Assembly: GCA_002440745.1 (NCBI GenBank) | Contig: DJVB01000054.1 | Coordinates: forward strand, 1 to 30,576 | Source: Bacteroidales bacterium UBA6267 | GTDB lineage: Bacteria > Bacteroidota > Bacteroidia > Bacteroidales > UBA1556 | DNA: 30,576 nucleotides | Direction of reading: 5' to 3' | Part shown: one piece after another, positions 15,588 to 25,280 of the stretch | How positions within the stretch are numbered: position 1 is the first letter of the stretch | How the letters are laid out: every line of letters starts with the position of its first letter | Position numbers and translations under genes: made by a program | The notes under the pieces: model-generated | Told to the model about the DNA's origin: nothing | Seen by the model: the letters and a program-made list of their open reading frames with translations, nothing else | The model's database searches: none

Positions 15588-15619
15588 TAAACTTGTAAGA
15601 GTTCTTTTAAACTACTGGT

Positions 15620-16669
15620 TTATAATTTGATACTGGCTCCAATGCTATGCGATCCTTGGTAAGGATTGGAGAATTGATAAGCATAATCCAAAGATATCAA
15701 ACCTCCCTCGCGGTTAATTGGAACCAATAAGGATAATCCGGCAGTAGGGCCAGTTAATGCAGTAGCTCTGGTATCGTCAAGAATTCCTTTCTCATAAACA
15801 TAACCTACGCGTAGTTCAAGGTATTTACTCCACGCATATTGAACACCAACAGCATGTTGATCGTTTGTAAACGAATTAGCTGTAAAAGTATAAGCCGGAG
15901 TAATTTTATTATCGTCATTAACGTAAAAGTCGTAACTCATACCAATTCGGATTAAGGAGGGCAATTCCAACAATGCAGAACGTTGTTCTAAAGTCATCTG
16001 ATTAGGTTGTTGATTCACGAAACCGCGAATACTCAAACCATCACCGGAATAACTCATGTTAGGACCAACATTTTTCAAGGCCACACCAAAACGTAAATTT
16101 TCCTTACGACCAGTAACATACTGAATACCGGCATCTATAGCTACACCGGTAGATTTTACGTTGGAAATTGATTCCGAAATAATTTTGATATTCACACCTC
16201 CATAGATACTATTAGAGAAGGCTTTCGCGTAACCCACATTAATGTTCATTAGTTTAGGAGAGAAGAAACTTCCGGTTCCTTCAGGTTGTTCCACCGTAGT
16301 TACAGGAATATCGCCCATACCCATAGAAACAATCGATAACGCTAATACGCCTTTTGACTCACCTAACTTGGTTGTCAAACCAAAGGCAGAAATATTTGTA
16401 CCGGATCCCTTCAGCCATTGGGTTTGGCTAAAAACAAGATTGAGCTTATTTGTGTGGGCAATTCCGGCAACATTCATAAACTGGGCTTCTAAACCCTTTA
16501 CAAATGCCGAATTTGATCCACCTAAACCATTACTTTGCGCCCACGGATTAATCAGTAGCTGAGAAGCACCGGCTTCTCCGGCTCGGTCTTTATTCCCTGC
16601 GTATGCCTGATTCATTACTGTCAATGAAAGTACCAGACTCGCTATTAATATCTTATATAAATGCTTCAT
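15620..16669 (-). CDS. PorV/PorQ-family outer-membrane beta-barrel protein
   Basis: The 349-residue product has a signal peptide (1-24, cleavage after AYA) and a barrel related to PorV/PorQ, FadL-like proteins of the type IX secretion system. The mature N-terminus reads RAGEAGASQLLINPWAQS, followed by the family-like GLGGSNSAFVKGLEAQFMN and many alternating beta strands, ending SIGASIKL. PorV carries T9SS cargo from the translocon to the attachment complex. This one may be a dedicated paralogue for the giant protein encoded 26 nt upstream. I chose ATG 16669, which starts a clean signal peptide; an in-frame earlier start would overlap the upstream gene and precede the signal with 23 odd residues. 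Confidence 0.8.
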   Translation of the reverse strand: MKHLYKILIASLVLSLTVMNQAYAGNKDRAGEAGASQLLINPWAQSNGLGGSNSAFVKGLEAQFMNVAGIAHTNKLNLVFSQTQWLKGSGTNISAFGLTTKLGESKGVLALSIVSMGMGDIPVTTVEQPEGTGSFFSPKLMNINVGYAKAFSNSIYGGVNIKIISESISNVKSTGVAIDAGIQYVTGRKENLRFGVALKNVGPNMSYSGDGLSIRGFVNQQPNQMTLEQRSALLELPSLIRIGMSYDFYVNDDNKITPAYTFTANSFTNDQHAVGVQYAWSKYLELRVGYVYEKGILDDTRATALTGPTAGLSLLVPINREGGLISLDYAYQFSNPYQGSHSIGASIKL

Positions 16670-16695
16670 TATTATTGATTTATTAAGTTTCAAAA

Positions 16696-19600
16696 TTAGA
16701 ATGCGTTCAAGTCGATTGGTCGCATTGCTCCAAACCACTTAATAACTTTTTCACCGATGCCTGGGGCATTAACATGAATCAGATATACACCACTTGAAAT
16801 TGGGATGCTTGCCTGATTTTTCAAATCCCACTCAAGATAAGTTAAATTATTATCCTTTGAGAAGGTTCTGACTAAGGTTCCATTTATTGAGTAAATCTTG
16901 ACTACGCAATTATCAGGAAGGTTCACGATTTTAACGCGATTATCTAACTGACTTGTTTCATAATCGGAATACGCGTAATACGGATTTGGAACAATATTGA
17001 TTAAATCCAATGCACTTTCTGCTACAGATTGATTCACTTTTGAAGTTGCAATGTCTTTAGTTGTGAATGCATAAGAAGGCAAACCGGCATTTGGGCCTTG
17101 GTAGGTTCCTGCAACTGCATCCCCTGACCATCGTCCCATTTGATATGGTACTGAAACGCGTAATTTTACTGTAGCATCGTTGTGCAACCACGGTTGATCG
17201 GCAACTGCCATTGGAATTCCTGTCCACATAATGCTTCGATAGATATTACTCATTTGAATGATTCCAGTATTAGCAGGATTTCCATTAGCGGTAAACATAT
17301 TCATTATCCAGCGACCTTGATCATAAGCAGGGCTTGCATCTAAAGCATCCGGTGAATGACGGAACACGTAAACAAAATGTTTTCCTCCAAATAACACCTC
17401 ACCGAGTGGAGTAGTATAATGGTTTGTAGGATTGAATATCATATCGCGTCCATTTTCTCCAACCAACCAACTGCACTCACCAAACATCATATTCAAACGT
17501 TCACCGGTTTCCAAATCGATAGCATATCCCGGAAACCAACCCATTCCATAACCAGATACATAGTTTGGCGAATTTGGATCTTCATTTCCAGTAGCATCTG
17601 TAGCATAGTTACCCTCTTTATCCACCGAAAAATGATCGCGTAGATAGAATTTTTTGCGGCTACCTTGGTTTACTTCAGGTTCGTCTCCGGTTTCAATAAC
17701 CGGACAACGTGTCCATAAGGATTTATCGGAAGTAAATACGATGTCAACTGAATGAAGGTTGGCAAGTTTATTATTGGTCAAACTAAAGGAACGTGAAGGA
17801 CCATGATCGTGCAGAGAACCCATACGATAAGCTGTCCAAGTTCCACTAACTAATTTTTCATAATACTCTTCAGGGTCAAGATAATTATCTTTGTCATAGT
17901 CGTTCTTTGTAGCATCATTTGGATCATCAAGAGTACCACTTCGAATCCAGTTGAAGGCTTCAATTGTACTACCGTCAAGGTCAGGAACACCTGTTAGCCA
18001 ACGAACTGAGCTATCAGCAAAGCTCATGGAAGAATTAATTACACCATTTTGGAAAGCTTCGGATGAACCGGGAGATGGCACTTGTCCAATAGTAACGCTA
18101 ATGCCTAAATCCAATAAAAGTTGCTCATTAGCTACTTCAATAGTTGTGTCGGAAGTTGCAATCAAAACACCGTCACTATATAGATTCCACTTTGAATCTT
18201 CAATATCCGTTGTGGTTCCTGCAACAAAATCTAATTGATAATCAGCAGAAACAACATTTAATGGGTCTATAACTTGAACGTTGATAGGTCCATAACCAAT
18301 TTTGTAAACAGGCTTTTCAATTTTTCCATTCGCTAAAATATCTTTAACGGTGGCATCTGTAAATTCGATTTCCAAACCACCATTTCCATGACCATCGAGA
18401 CGTGTTACCTGAGGTCCGTCACCGTAGCTTGAGTTAGCTTTAGTGCCGTTAGCTTCAGGACTTGGAATATGTGGTATAGCAGTCTTGATTTTAACTGGAC
18501 CGGTAGCAGCTTTACGTCCAGCTAAGAAAGGAGTTTGTTGTCCAGATAATCCACCAGGGTTATTAACGTCTTGAGCATAAGCCAAATATTCATTATGGGA
18601 GTAAGCGATGGCTACATAATAATATTTCTTGTGATTTACTAAAGCGGTATTACCGGTAGCAAATAAATCTTCTGTGATTCGGAAAGAATGACGCAAGCCT
18701 TCATTTTCGCCTTCAACCATGATTTGAGGAACACCAAAACCAGATTTTTCATCTTTGGTAATATTGACTATCATATCAACCTCATCTTTTATATCACATT
18801 GAGCAACAAGACGAGAATAATCTAAATCCCAAAGGTCTGACAACGAAACCTGATCATTCTTCAATTGGAATATCATATAACCTTGGAAATCATAAGTAGA
18901 GTCATAACGAGGAGATTGACCAGTCGGATTAAGTGGTGGAATAGTAACATCCTCTTCAAAATACTTTTCCTTGTAATTATTTGATCCTTTAATATTAGTC
19001 AAATAAATAATAATTTCTTTATCAAGTTCCTGAATAGTTACTTCAGGAGCATCAGGCCCATCAAGTACTTTAAAACAGTTATCAAATAAGGCTTGACATT
19101 TATCGTCCACCGTGCGAAGCAATTCTACAGAAGCAAAGGGGTCACCTGAGCTTGCGCGTGCCCATGGAATACCAACAGTGATATAGTTTACAGCACCCGG
19201 TTCAAGGGTAAATGGTCCAGCAGATTGCATAAAGCGACGGTCACCGGGAGGATTACCTTGTTCAGTCCATTTCTTTGGCCCATTCGGTGGTTGTCCACCT
19301 GTTCCCCAGTTACATGGGTCTGTTTCGTCTGGAAACATAAAATCAGCAGCAGGGCCATAAGTACCTAAACTATAGGCGTCTCCGCCATATTGCATTTTAG
19401 TACCATCTTTCCAAATACCTTTCAACATTTGGTAATATTCTGCTGCTAAATCAGGATCTGTTTTGTTTGGGTTTGGATCGGTGTTATTGTGATATAAAAA
19501 CCTTCTCATACCAAACCGCTCATTATCCTTAATGCCATCATCAAAATTAACCCCATTAATACTTTCATCACAAAGTTGAACGTAATGACCTGCAGAATCC

Positions 19601-20724
19601 AAACCAAATTTAGGATTATCTAATCCGTCAGGATCCATGTAAGGTCCTTGAAAGAAGTCAACACCAATTGCCGGAGGTTGACTACCATAAGCTTCAGGAG
19701 TACCACTACCATCCACCGCTTTACCATTATAACAATAACCTAAACCACGTTTTACATCACATCCGACATAATCGTCATAAGCATATCCTAAATCAGTATC
19801 TACCCACTGGCTGAAATAGGTTTCCGTTAAACGATATGTAGAACGGTTGATGATTTCATAAGTATAAAAGGTCATATTATTAATAACGTCATTTGTAGAG
19901 AACGCAAAAGCTTGTGCTCTAATTTCAGTACCAATGGCGTTTCCTTTTGATTCAGTATGAATATTCCCATTGTCGTTAAAAACCCACCACAATGTTTGGT
20001 CACCTTTCAAAACTTGATCCACTAAGATACCATTACCCTCCATAGTTGGTTCAGCACTGCCACAAAGCTCATTGGTAATATCATAATAAGGATAGTCGCC
20101 TTGAGCATAGTCATAATAACCGTCTCCATCCACATCTTTGAATGGAGCAAGATAGAGGCTTTGGTTTTTTGCTAAATCACCATGAGCAGGCCAATTCTTA
20201 ATAATATCAGGCACAGTATAATCAGGGTAAGATGCCGGATCGGCAAACCAAAGGCGGAATAAATCGACTTCACGACGAGTAATAACAAAATGCTTATCGT
20301 ACTCGGTACAAGTTTCCAAGTCAACAGCAGCCTTGCCATCTTTTGATAGAGGTCCCGGCCAATAATCATTTCCATCGCCTCTATATCTTTGGAAGGCACC
20401 TTTTAACTGACCATTCACGTCAACACCACCCATCCATAGTGCCGCACTATACATACTAGTTTTCGTGGAATTTTTTGGAATATAATATTCTGCTTTAGTC
20501 TGCAAATCCCACCACATGTCACCGCCGGTATTGATCCGAGCTCTGACATTATTCAAATCAAGGTCAGTTGCCGATTTTCCGGGCAAACAACCGGCAGCAG
20601 AGCGCGCATTGGCTTTTCCACTATACGTGCTTTTTGAAGCTCCTTTGTATTTATCGGCAAATGAAGACTGACTGATAAATAAGCCAATTGCCAGTAAAAA
20701 TGATATACTAATTAATCTTTTCAT
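16696..20724 (-). CDS. Giant secreted protein with T9SS-like C-terminal domain and EF-hand-like loops
   Basis: The 1342-residue product has a signal peptide (1-23, ending SSFA) and no internal membrane segment. A conserved-looking N-terminal region contains MWWDLQTKAEYYIP (70-83), ALWMGGVD (95-102), YWPGPLS (121-127) and IIKNWPAHGD. Two calcium-loop patterns occur: DVDGDGYYDYAQ (197-208) and the fuller EF-hand D942-D944-D946-Y948-D950-E953. The last 100 residues (about 1241-1342) look like a type A sorting domain: VPNPYYAYSDYE, VKIVNLP, VKIYSINGTLVRTF, GVYLIHV. They continue with KVIKWFGAMRPIDLNAF. I recognise this as a Bacteroidota family of large T9SS-type exported proteins without assigned function. 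It lies between its TonB receptor (24 nt) and PorV-like gene (26 nt). Confidence 0.8.
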   Translation of the reverse strand: MKRLISISFLLAIGLFISQSSFADKYKGASKSTYSGKANARSAAGCLPGKSATDLDLNNVRARINTGGDMWWDLQTKAEYYIPKNSTKTSMYSAALWMGGVDVNGQLKGAFQRYRGDGNDYWPGPLSKDGKAAVDLETCTEYDKHFVITRREVDLFRLWFADPASYPDYTVPDIIKNWPAHGDLAKNQSLYLAPFKDVDGDGYYDYAQGDYPYYDITNELCGSAEPTMEGNGILVDQVLKGDQTLWWVFNDNGNIHTESKGNAIGTEIRAQAFAFSTNDVINNMTFYTYEIINRSTYRLTETYFSQWVDTDLGYAYDDYVGCDVKRGLGYCYNGKAVDGSGTPEAYGSQPPAIGVDFFQGPYMDPDGLDNPKFGLDSAGHYVQLCDESINGVNFDDGIKDNERFGMRRFLYHNNTDPNPNKTDPDLAAEYYQMLKGIWKDGTKMQYGGDAYSLGTYGPAADFMFPDETDPCNWGTGGQPPNGPKKWTEQGNPPGDRRFMQSAGPFTLEPGAVNYITVGIPWARASSGDPFASVELLRTVDDKCQALFDNCFKVLDGPDAPEVTIQELDKEIIIYLTNIKGSNNYKEKYFEEDVTIPPLNPTGQSPRYDSTYDFQGYMIFQLKNDQVSLSDLWDLDYSRLVAQCDIKDEVDMIVNITKDEKSGFGVPQIMVEGENEGLRHSFRITEDLFATGNTALVNHKKYYYVAIAYSHNEYLAYAQDVNNPGGLSGQQTPFLAGRKAATGPVKIKTAIPHIPSPEANGTKANSSYGDGPQVTRLDGHGNGGLEIEFTDATVKDILANGKIEKPVYKIGYGPINVQVIDPLNVVSADYQLDFVAGTTTDIEDSKWNLYSDGVLIATSDTTIEVANEQLLLDLGISVTIGQVPSPGSSEAFQNGVINSSMSFADSSVRWLTGVPDLDGSTIEAFNWIRSGTLDDPNDATKNDYDKDNYLDPEEYYEKLVSGTWTAYRMGSLHDHGPSRSFSLTNNKLANLHSVDIVFTSDKSLWTRCPVIETGDEPEVNQGSRKKFYLRDHFSVDKEGNYATDATGNEDPNSPNYVSGYGMGWFPGYAIDLETGERLNMMFGECSWLVGENGRDMIFNPTNHYTTPLGEVLFGGKHFVYVFRHSPDALDASPAYDQGRWIMNMFTANGNPANTGIIQMSNIYRSIMWTGIPMAVADQPWLHNDATVKLRVSVPYQMGRWSGDAVAGTYQGPNAGLPSYAFTTKDIATSKVNQSVAESALDLINIVPNPYYAYSDYETSQLDNRVKIVNLPDNCVVKIYSINGTLVRTFSKDNNLTYLEWDLKNQASIPISSGVYLIHVNAPGIGEKVIKWFGAMRPIDLNAF

Positions 20725-20748
20725 AATTGAAGATTTTCTGATTATCGA

Positions 20749-23700
20749 TTAGAAATTAAACTGTACACCCACTCTGATTCGTCTTGGTAAACTATAATTG
20801 TATGGATTATTAATCCTTACAGAATATAAATCCCTATAAGCAGTAGGATCGAGTGAAGAATTGATTTGAGATTGAAATTCAGCAGCTTGCAAATAACCAT
20901 CATCATCAGGGTTACCGGTATAACGATAAACACCCATTACATTTTGTGTATTTAAAACATTAAGAACCAGTAGGTATATGTTTAAATAATGCGCTGACTT
21001 TTTATTTTTAGATTTTAGATAAAAATCGCGATCAATTCGCAAATCCATTGCAAACTGCCAAGGCAATCTGGAACCATTTAGTGACCCTTCAAGCACTGCT
21101 ACCTGGCCTCCAATAATTGGAGTAACGTTAGATTGACGGCTATAAGGCAAACCACTACCACCACGGAAGGTTAAATTTGCTCCGGTATTTTCAAGAAGGC
21201 GAATAATTTTCACCTGATCTGTTCCTTTTACTTTCTTCGTAATAGTTGGACCATTATACTTTTTACCACGACCATAACGATAATCAGCAATAATGTTAAT
21301 CTGATGATTTCTATCCTCACTGATTGGGCTTAAGGTTCTCAAATTTGGCATACCGGTGCGAGCTAAATTTACTCCAGACGTTGCGCTTGAACCTGTAGCA
21401 TTGGCAAATTGCAGTGTATAACTCACTTTCATCCACAAATTCTTTGTTTGGCGCAAATCGTACTGTACCGTCAAACCTTTAACCGTACCAAAGTCAATAT
21501 TATTATAGGAAATATAAGAAGTTGGATAAGCTCCTGCAAAACGATACACTTGAATCTGGTCACGAAGCTCCCGATAGTAAGCAGAAAATCTCAAGGAAGA
21601 GCTATTAGTTAGTTTCTGTTGGAAACCAAGCTCATAGTCGGTTGTTCTTTCAGGCTTAAGGTTAGGGTTGTTCACAACACTTGTTCCTAATTCAGATAAA
21701 AAGAAATACGAGATTAAATCTAAACGATTACCGGTTGTTGGGCGACTTGTAAGCACATCGTAGTGAGCAAAGAATAATGCCTCATCAGAAATTGGGAATG
21801 AGAAGGATATACGAGGCATAAAGGTAGTTTGTGGATCATAATCCTTAAAGGCAGTTGAAGACAAACGATTGTTTGACGGATCGATAAGGTATGGAGCAAT
21901 ACCACTTGCTGTTTCAATAGTCGTTGGGTCAGTAACCTCTTCACCTTGTGCATTATACCAAACCGATCCATCACGGTAACCTAAAATCGCTGTTGGGTTA
22001 TACAAATCGTTTACATAGACCACATAATCATCTCCCATATTTGTTGGAACAGATCCTCCAAATGCACCCTCTGCTTTTGTTTCTTTTACTGTTTTTGCTT
22101 CAGAAAGTAAAAATGGATCTTTCAAGACCTTTTGGTTTGCATCGAAACGGTCAACGCGAACACCAATGGTGAAAATTAAATCATTAATAGAAAACTGATC
22201 TTGAATATAACCTGCAATATAAATTGGCTCATAAGCTCCAACCGAACGGGCAAGGTTACCATTTTCATCCACTTTAGTAAAGAAATCTTCAAATGCAGGT
22301 TTGCTTTTTAGTTTTTTACCAGTGTGGTCATAACCATAATAATTAACGTATAAGTTACCATTATTAAGCAATTCATCCGGGCTAAACATATCTAAAGAGA
22401 AGATGGAAGGATCATAGCTATCCAAATCTAACCAGTCAAGGCCGGTAACGGAATAACCTAAAAGTTCTCTAAGCATTTTGTCGAAATATGCTTGAGTATT
22501 TCCATCATACAAACGATTATAATTGATAGTATCCTGAAATACACCATTTTGGTCAAAAACCGGAAGTGGATTAGCCAAATCTAACTGCTCAATATGACGA
22601 TTGGTTAGTCCTCGCATCAACGTCCATAGACCTGCCGGATTTGCTGAGAATGACGATGTTGAACGCTGTTCGTATTGTAGGCCGAATTGGAAGGCATGAT
22701 TTCCTACATCTGCAGAACCATTAGCATTGAATCCAATTCGTGATTGTGTTACCAAAGAATAACCATTATAGGGTGTACCTGTATTAGCCCAAAGACCATA
22801 AACAGCATTTGGTAATTCACCATTTAGAAGTGCTCCACCGCTTTGAACAAGCAATCTATTTGCATATAATCCAGAACTTGGATCGTATAAATGATAAAAC
22901 TGATCTGTATAATTAGACAAATAAGGATTAATCTCAGAACGGGTGAAATTATATAATGTATCCCTAAAACCATTATGAATCCATACATTATCAAAGCCTA
23001 AAACAGTATCTGAACCGTATTCATAAGAGTTGACAGTATATGTATCAAATTTTCCGACATAGCCATAATTAAACAGGTTATCACCATGTAAATTACTCTC
23101 AACAGTTTGCTCGTAATGAGTATAATCGGCTTGAATGCTATAAAAAACATTTTTTATTAAAGAGCGGCTATCTTGTGCCGTTGGAAACCGCTGTGTAAAT
23201 TTTCCATAAACACGATAAGTAAGTTGGTTATATACACCATTATTATCATAATTATATAAGGTATTAGCAAGACTCCAGTTAGATCCTCCAGCATAGTTTA
23301 CTGATCCCCCAAAGGTTAAGTTCGTATAATCGGTGGTACGAACGTCTATTTTTCCGGAAAGATTAACCGAATAGTTTTCTGCGTTTAATCGTGTATGCAA
23401 ATTCTCTAAATCATCGAAGTGTACAAATTCAGAATTATTATACGAACCAAAACCAGTTCCTGAAGGCCTTACCGGATTTTTCCTTAAATAATCAAGCATA
23501 TCATCATTTACTTTATAAGTGCCAATGGATGCTGGGTTTCCATCACGGATATAGGAACCTTCACCTGAGATAAAGTATCCTAATAACGCAGAATTTTTTG
23601 TACTATCTTTTCCTTTAATAAGTGGACCATTTACCATAAAACCTAACAGATTATAACCGTAGCCATCGAGCAATTCGGAGGTAACCGCCTCGAATCCGGC

Positions 23701-24393
23701 TCCAAACTGACGGCTTGGACCTTTAGTGGTGATATTCACAATACCACCGGTAAGGTCACCATACATAGCGGGAGTACCGCCAGTGATAACTGCAACTTGG
23801 TCGATAGCAGCCTGAGGTAAGGCAGAAGAACCAATTACACGGACACCGTCGATATAGGTAGCAGTACCTTCAGAACGCTGACCCCGCATACCACCCATTG
23901 ACCCGTTTTCATCGGCAAATACACCACCAACTGTGATTGCCACAGAAGTAGCCGAACGACCAGCCATTCTGGTAATCTCTTCACTGGTCATGGTTCCTCC
24001 GGTAGAGGTTTGGTCTTTATCTATCAACGGAACTTTGTAATCAACAACTTCAAATGTTTCGAGAGTTGTTGTTGTTGACTCAAGGACAACATCTAAAAAT
24101 CGAATTTTATCGGCATTGATGATTACACCTTGTACCATCAAGTTTTTATAACCGACATAGGTCACTTTCACGTCATATCGTCCAGGTGGAATTGGCTTAA
24201 TATTGTAGTTACCTTCAAAGTCAGTAGTACCACCATTGATAATCTTTCCTCCCAATTCAATGACAACATTGGCAAATGGGATGGGTTCTTTGGTCTCTTT
24301 ATCGGTAACTTTTCCTTTCATAGTCCCCGATTGCGACCATGCTGTTAATGTGACAGTTAATACGATTACGGTCAGGAGTAGCTTACGAATCAT
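20749..24393 (-). CDS. TonB-dependent outer-membrane receptor with carboxypeptidase-regulatory-like domain
   Basis: The 1214-residue receptor imports an unknown ligand using TonB energy. A signal peptide (1-20, ending AWSQ) is followed by a carboxypeptidase-regulatory-like domain (24-105; KGKVTDKETKEPIPFANV, GYKNLMV). The plug spans about 125-225 (GGVFADENGSMGGMRGQRSEG, TYIDGVRV, ITGGTPAMYGDLTGG and IVNITTKG) and the barrel runs from about 230 to the terminal VGVQFNF, ending in the Phe typical of outer-membrane barrels. Barrel features include LKPERTTDYELGFQ. There is no SusD-like lipoprotein beside it; instead the next two genes encode a T9SS-type protein and a PorV-like barrel. Its own promoter lies 44 bp upstream. 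Confidence 0.9.
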   Translation of the reverse strand: MIRKLLLTVIVLTVTLTAWSQSGTMKGKVTDKETKEPIPFANVVIELGGKIINGGTTDFEGNYNIKPIPPGRYDVKVTYVGYKNLMVQGVIINADKIRFLDVVLESTTTTLETFEVVDYKVPLIDKDQTSTGGTMTSEEITRMAGRSATSVAITVGGVFADENGSMGGMRGQRSEGTATYIDGVRVIGSSALPQAAIDQVAVITGGTPAMYGDLTGGIVNITTKGPSRQFGAGFEAVTSELLDGYGYNLLGFMVNGPLIKGKDSTKNSALLGYFISGEGSYIRDGNPASIGTYKVNDDMLDYLRKNPVRPSGTGFGSYNNSEFVHFDDLENLHTRLNAENYSVNLSGKIDVRTTDYTNLTFGGSVNYAGGSNWSLANTLYNYDNNGVYNQLTYRVYGKFTQRFPTAQDSRSLIKNVFYSIQADYTHYEQTVESNLHGDNLFNYGYVGKFDTYTVNSYEYGSDTVLGFDNVWIHNGFRDTLYNFTRSEINPYLSNYTDQFYHLYDPSSGLYANRLLVQSGGALLNGELPNAVYGLWANTGTPYNGYSLVTQSRIGFNANGSADVGNHAFQFGLQYEQRSTSSFSANPAGLWTLMRGLTNRHIEQLDLANPLPVFDQNGVFQDTINYNRLYDGNTQAYFDKMLRELLGYSVTGLDWLDLDSYDPSIFSLDMFSPDELLNNGNLYVNYYGYDHTGKKLKSKPAFEDFFTKVDENGNLARSVGAYEPIYIAGYIQDQFSINDLIFTIGVRVDRFDANQKVLKDPFLLSEAKTVKETKAEGAFGGSVPTNMGDDYVVYVNDLYNPTAILGYRDGSVWYNAQGEEVTDPTTIETASGIAPYLIDPSNNRLSSTAFKDYDPQTTFMPRISFSFPISDEALFFAHYDVLTSRPTTGNRLDLISYFFLSELGTSVVNNPNLKPERTTDYELGFQQKLTNSSSLRFSAYYRELRDQIQVYRFAGAYPTSYISYNNIDFGTVKGLTVQYDLRQTKNLWMKVSYTLQFANATGSSATSGVNLARTGMPNLRTLSPISEDRNHQINIIADYRYGRGKKYNGPTITKKVKGTDQVKIIRLLENTGANLTFRGGSGLPYSRQSNVTPIIGGQVAVLEGSLNGSRLPWQFAMDLRIDRDFYLKSKNKKSAHYLNIYLLVLNVLNTQNVMGVYRYTGNPDDDGYLQAAEFQSQINSSLDPTAYRDLYSVRINNPYNYSLPRRIRVGVQFNF

Positions 24394-24437
24394 ACGTTCA
24401 AATTTAATGTTATTTAATTCCTATGCTTAAAAGGCGC

Positions 24438-24445
24438 CAAAGTTA
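24438..24445 (-). promoter_or_regulatory. Promoter -7 element for the TonB receptor-giant protein-PorV-like operon
   Basis: The minus strand reads TAACTTTG, an exact TAnnTTTG match, 44 bp upstream of the receptor ATG and just before a GGCGCC palindrome (24433-24438). No -33 TTG is visible; an A/T homopolymer lies upstream instead. Confidence 0.5.
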
Positions 24446-24499
24446 AAAAAAAATTCATTTTCGAGAATCTTTTTAATACAAACGAAACATTTAGAACGA

Positions 24500-24976
24500 T
24501 TAAATATAACGGCGTTCCAATATTGCGCTGTAAATGATTGCCTTTCTCACATCAAAATCTTCTAATATATTATTATACTCAATTTCTTCTTCTACATTAT
24601 TTGCAGCTTGTCTACTTACCTTTTCCTGAATTGATTCATGTTGATATTCAACAGAAACAGGTTTTTCCTGATACGAATCCATTTCCGTTTCTAAATAGTC
24701 ATTTGTTGAGCTATCAAAATGCTCAACTTGACGATAATCGGATTCGATTGACTCGATTGGACTTTGATAAACAGGATTTGGTTTTGGAGCGACATTTTCC
24801 AAACCAAAAATAGATTTCACCATATCATCAATATCAAATTCCGGTTCTTTCTTAACAGGAGCAGATTCAATGGGTTTAGCACGATGCTGCTTCCGGTCCG
24901 CCTTTTTTTGGGCACCTTGGTACATCTTGTAAATAAACCAAACAATCGCTATTAAAACCGGTATTAACTCTTCCAT
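24500..24976 (-). CDS. Small membrane-anchored protein of unknown function
   Basis: The 158-residue product is not assigned a function. It begins with a short hydrophobic anchor (about 4-20, PVLIAIVWFIYKMY) and a basic stop-transfer segment (AQKKADRKQHR), so the rest is predicted cytoplasmic. The middle is low-complexity and acidic, and a short C-terminal block, EDFDVRKAIIYSAILERRYI (139-158), resembles a conserved ending I associate with small Bacteroidota membrane proteins. It lies 106 bp upstream of the TonB receptor on the same strand, with no terminator between, so partial readthrough into that operon is possible. Confidence 0.75.
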   Translation of the reverse strand: MEELIPVLIAIVWFIYKMYQGAQKKADRKQHRAKPIESAPVKKEPEFDIDDMVKSIFGLENVAPKPNPVYQSPIESIESDYRQVEHFDSSTNDYLETEMDSYQEKPVSVEYQHESIQEKVSRQAANNVEEEIEYNNILEDFDVRKAIIYSAILERRYI

Positions 24977-25094
24977 AATTCTATCTATTGACTTGAATGA
25001 TGATTTTGTGCATATTTAATTAACTGGTATTCAGTGTTATAAAAAATCGCGTCAAAAAATTAACGCCATTATTCAGTATTTCTATTAAAGCCGT

Positions 25095-25102
25095 CAAAAA
25101 TA
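25095..25102 (-). promoter_or_regulatory. Possible -7 element for the small membrane protein gene
   Basis: The minus strand reads TATTTTTG, matching TAnnTTTG, but the leader would be about 110 nt and the T-rich core is easily met by chance here. No -33 element is at the right distance. Confidence 0.25.
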
Positions 25103-25202
25103 GTTAATTTTTGTTAGCAAATAGTTTGAATTATCAGCAAACGGGGAATCCAAACCAGTTTGAGGCAGAAAAACACAGGTGAAGAGAAAAAACACAACTT
25201 TA

Positions 25203-25244
25203 ATTGATTAAAAACTAACAGTTTAAGTAGAAGGTTTAATCAAT
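25203..25244. repeat. 10-bp perfect inverted repeat upstream of the purF-like gene
   Basis: ATTGATTAAA (25203-25212) and TTTAATCAAT (25235-25244) are exact reverse complements separated by 22 bp, about two DNA turns plus, ending 36 bp before the -7 element. The position suits a dimeric or two-site regulator. A/T richness lowers the weight of the observation. Confidence 0.4.
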
Positions 25245-25280
25245 ATGAAAATGGGGATTAATCTCAATAAAACTATTGAC

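Noticed and set aside
15620..16738. Longer start for the PorV-like protein
   Set aside because: It would place 23 non-conserved residues before a normal signal peptide and overlap the upstream coding sequence; ATG 16669 is preferred.
24399..24406. Minus-strand TAAATTTG close to the TonB receptor start
   Set aside because: It lies 6 bp from the start codon, too close for a -7 element; the match at 24438-24445 is better placed.
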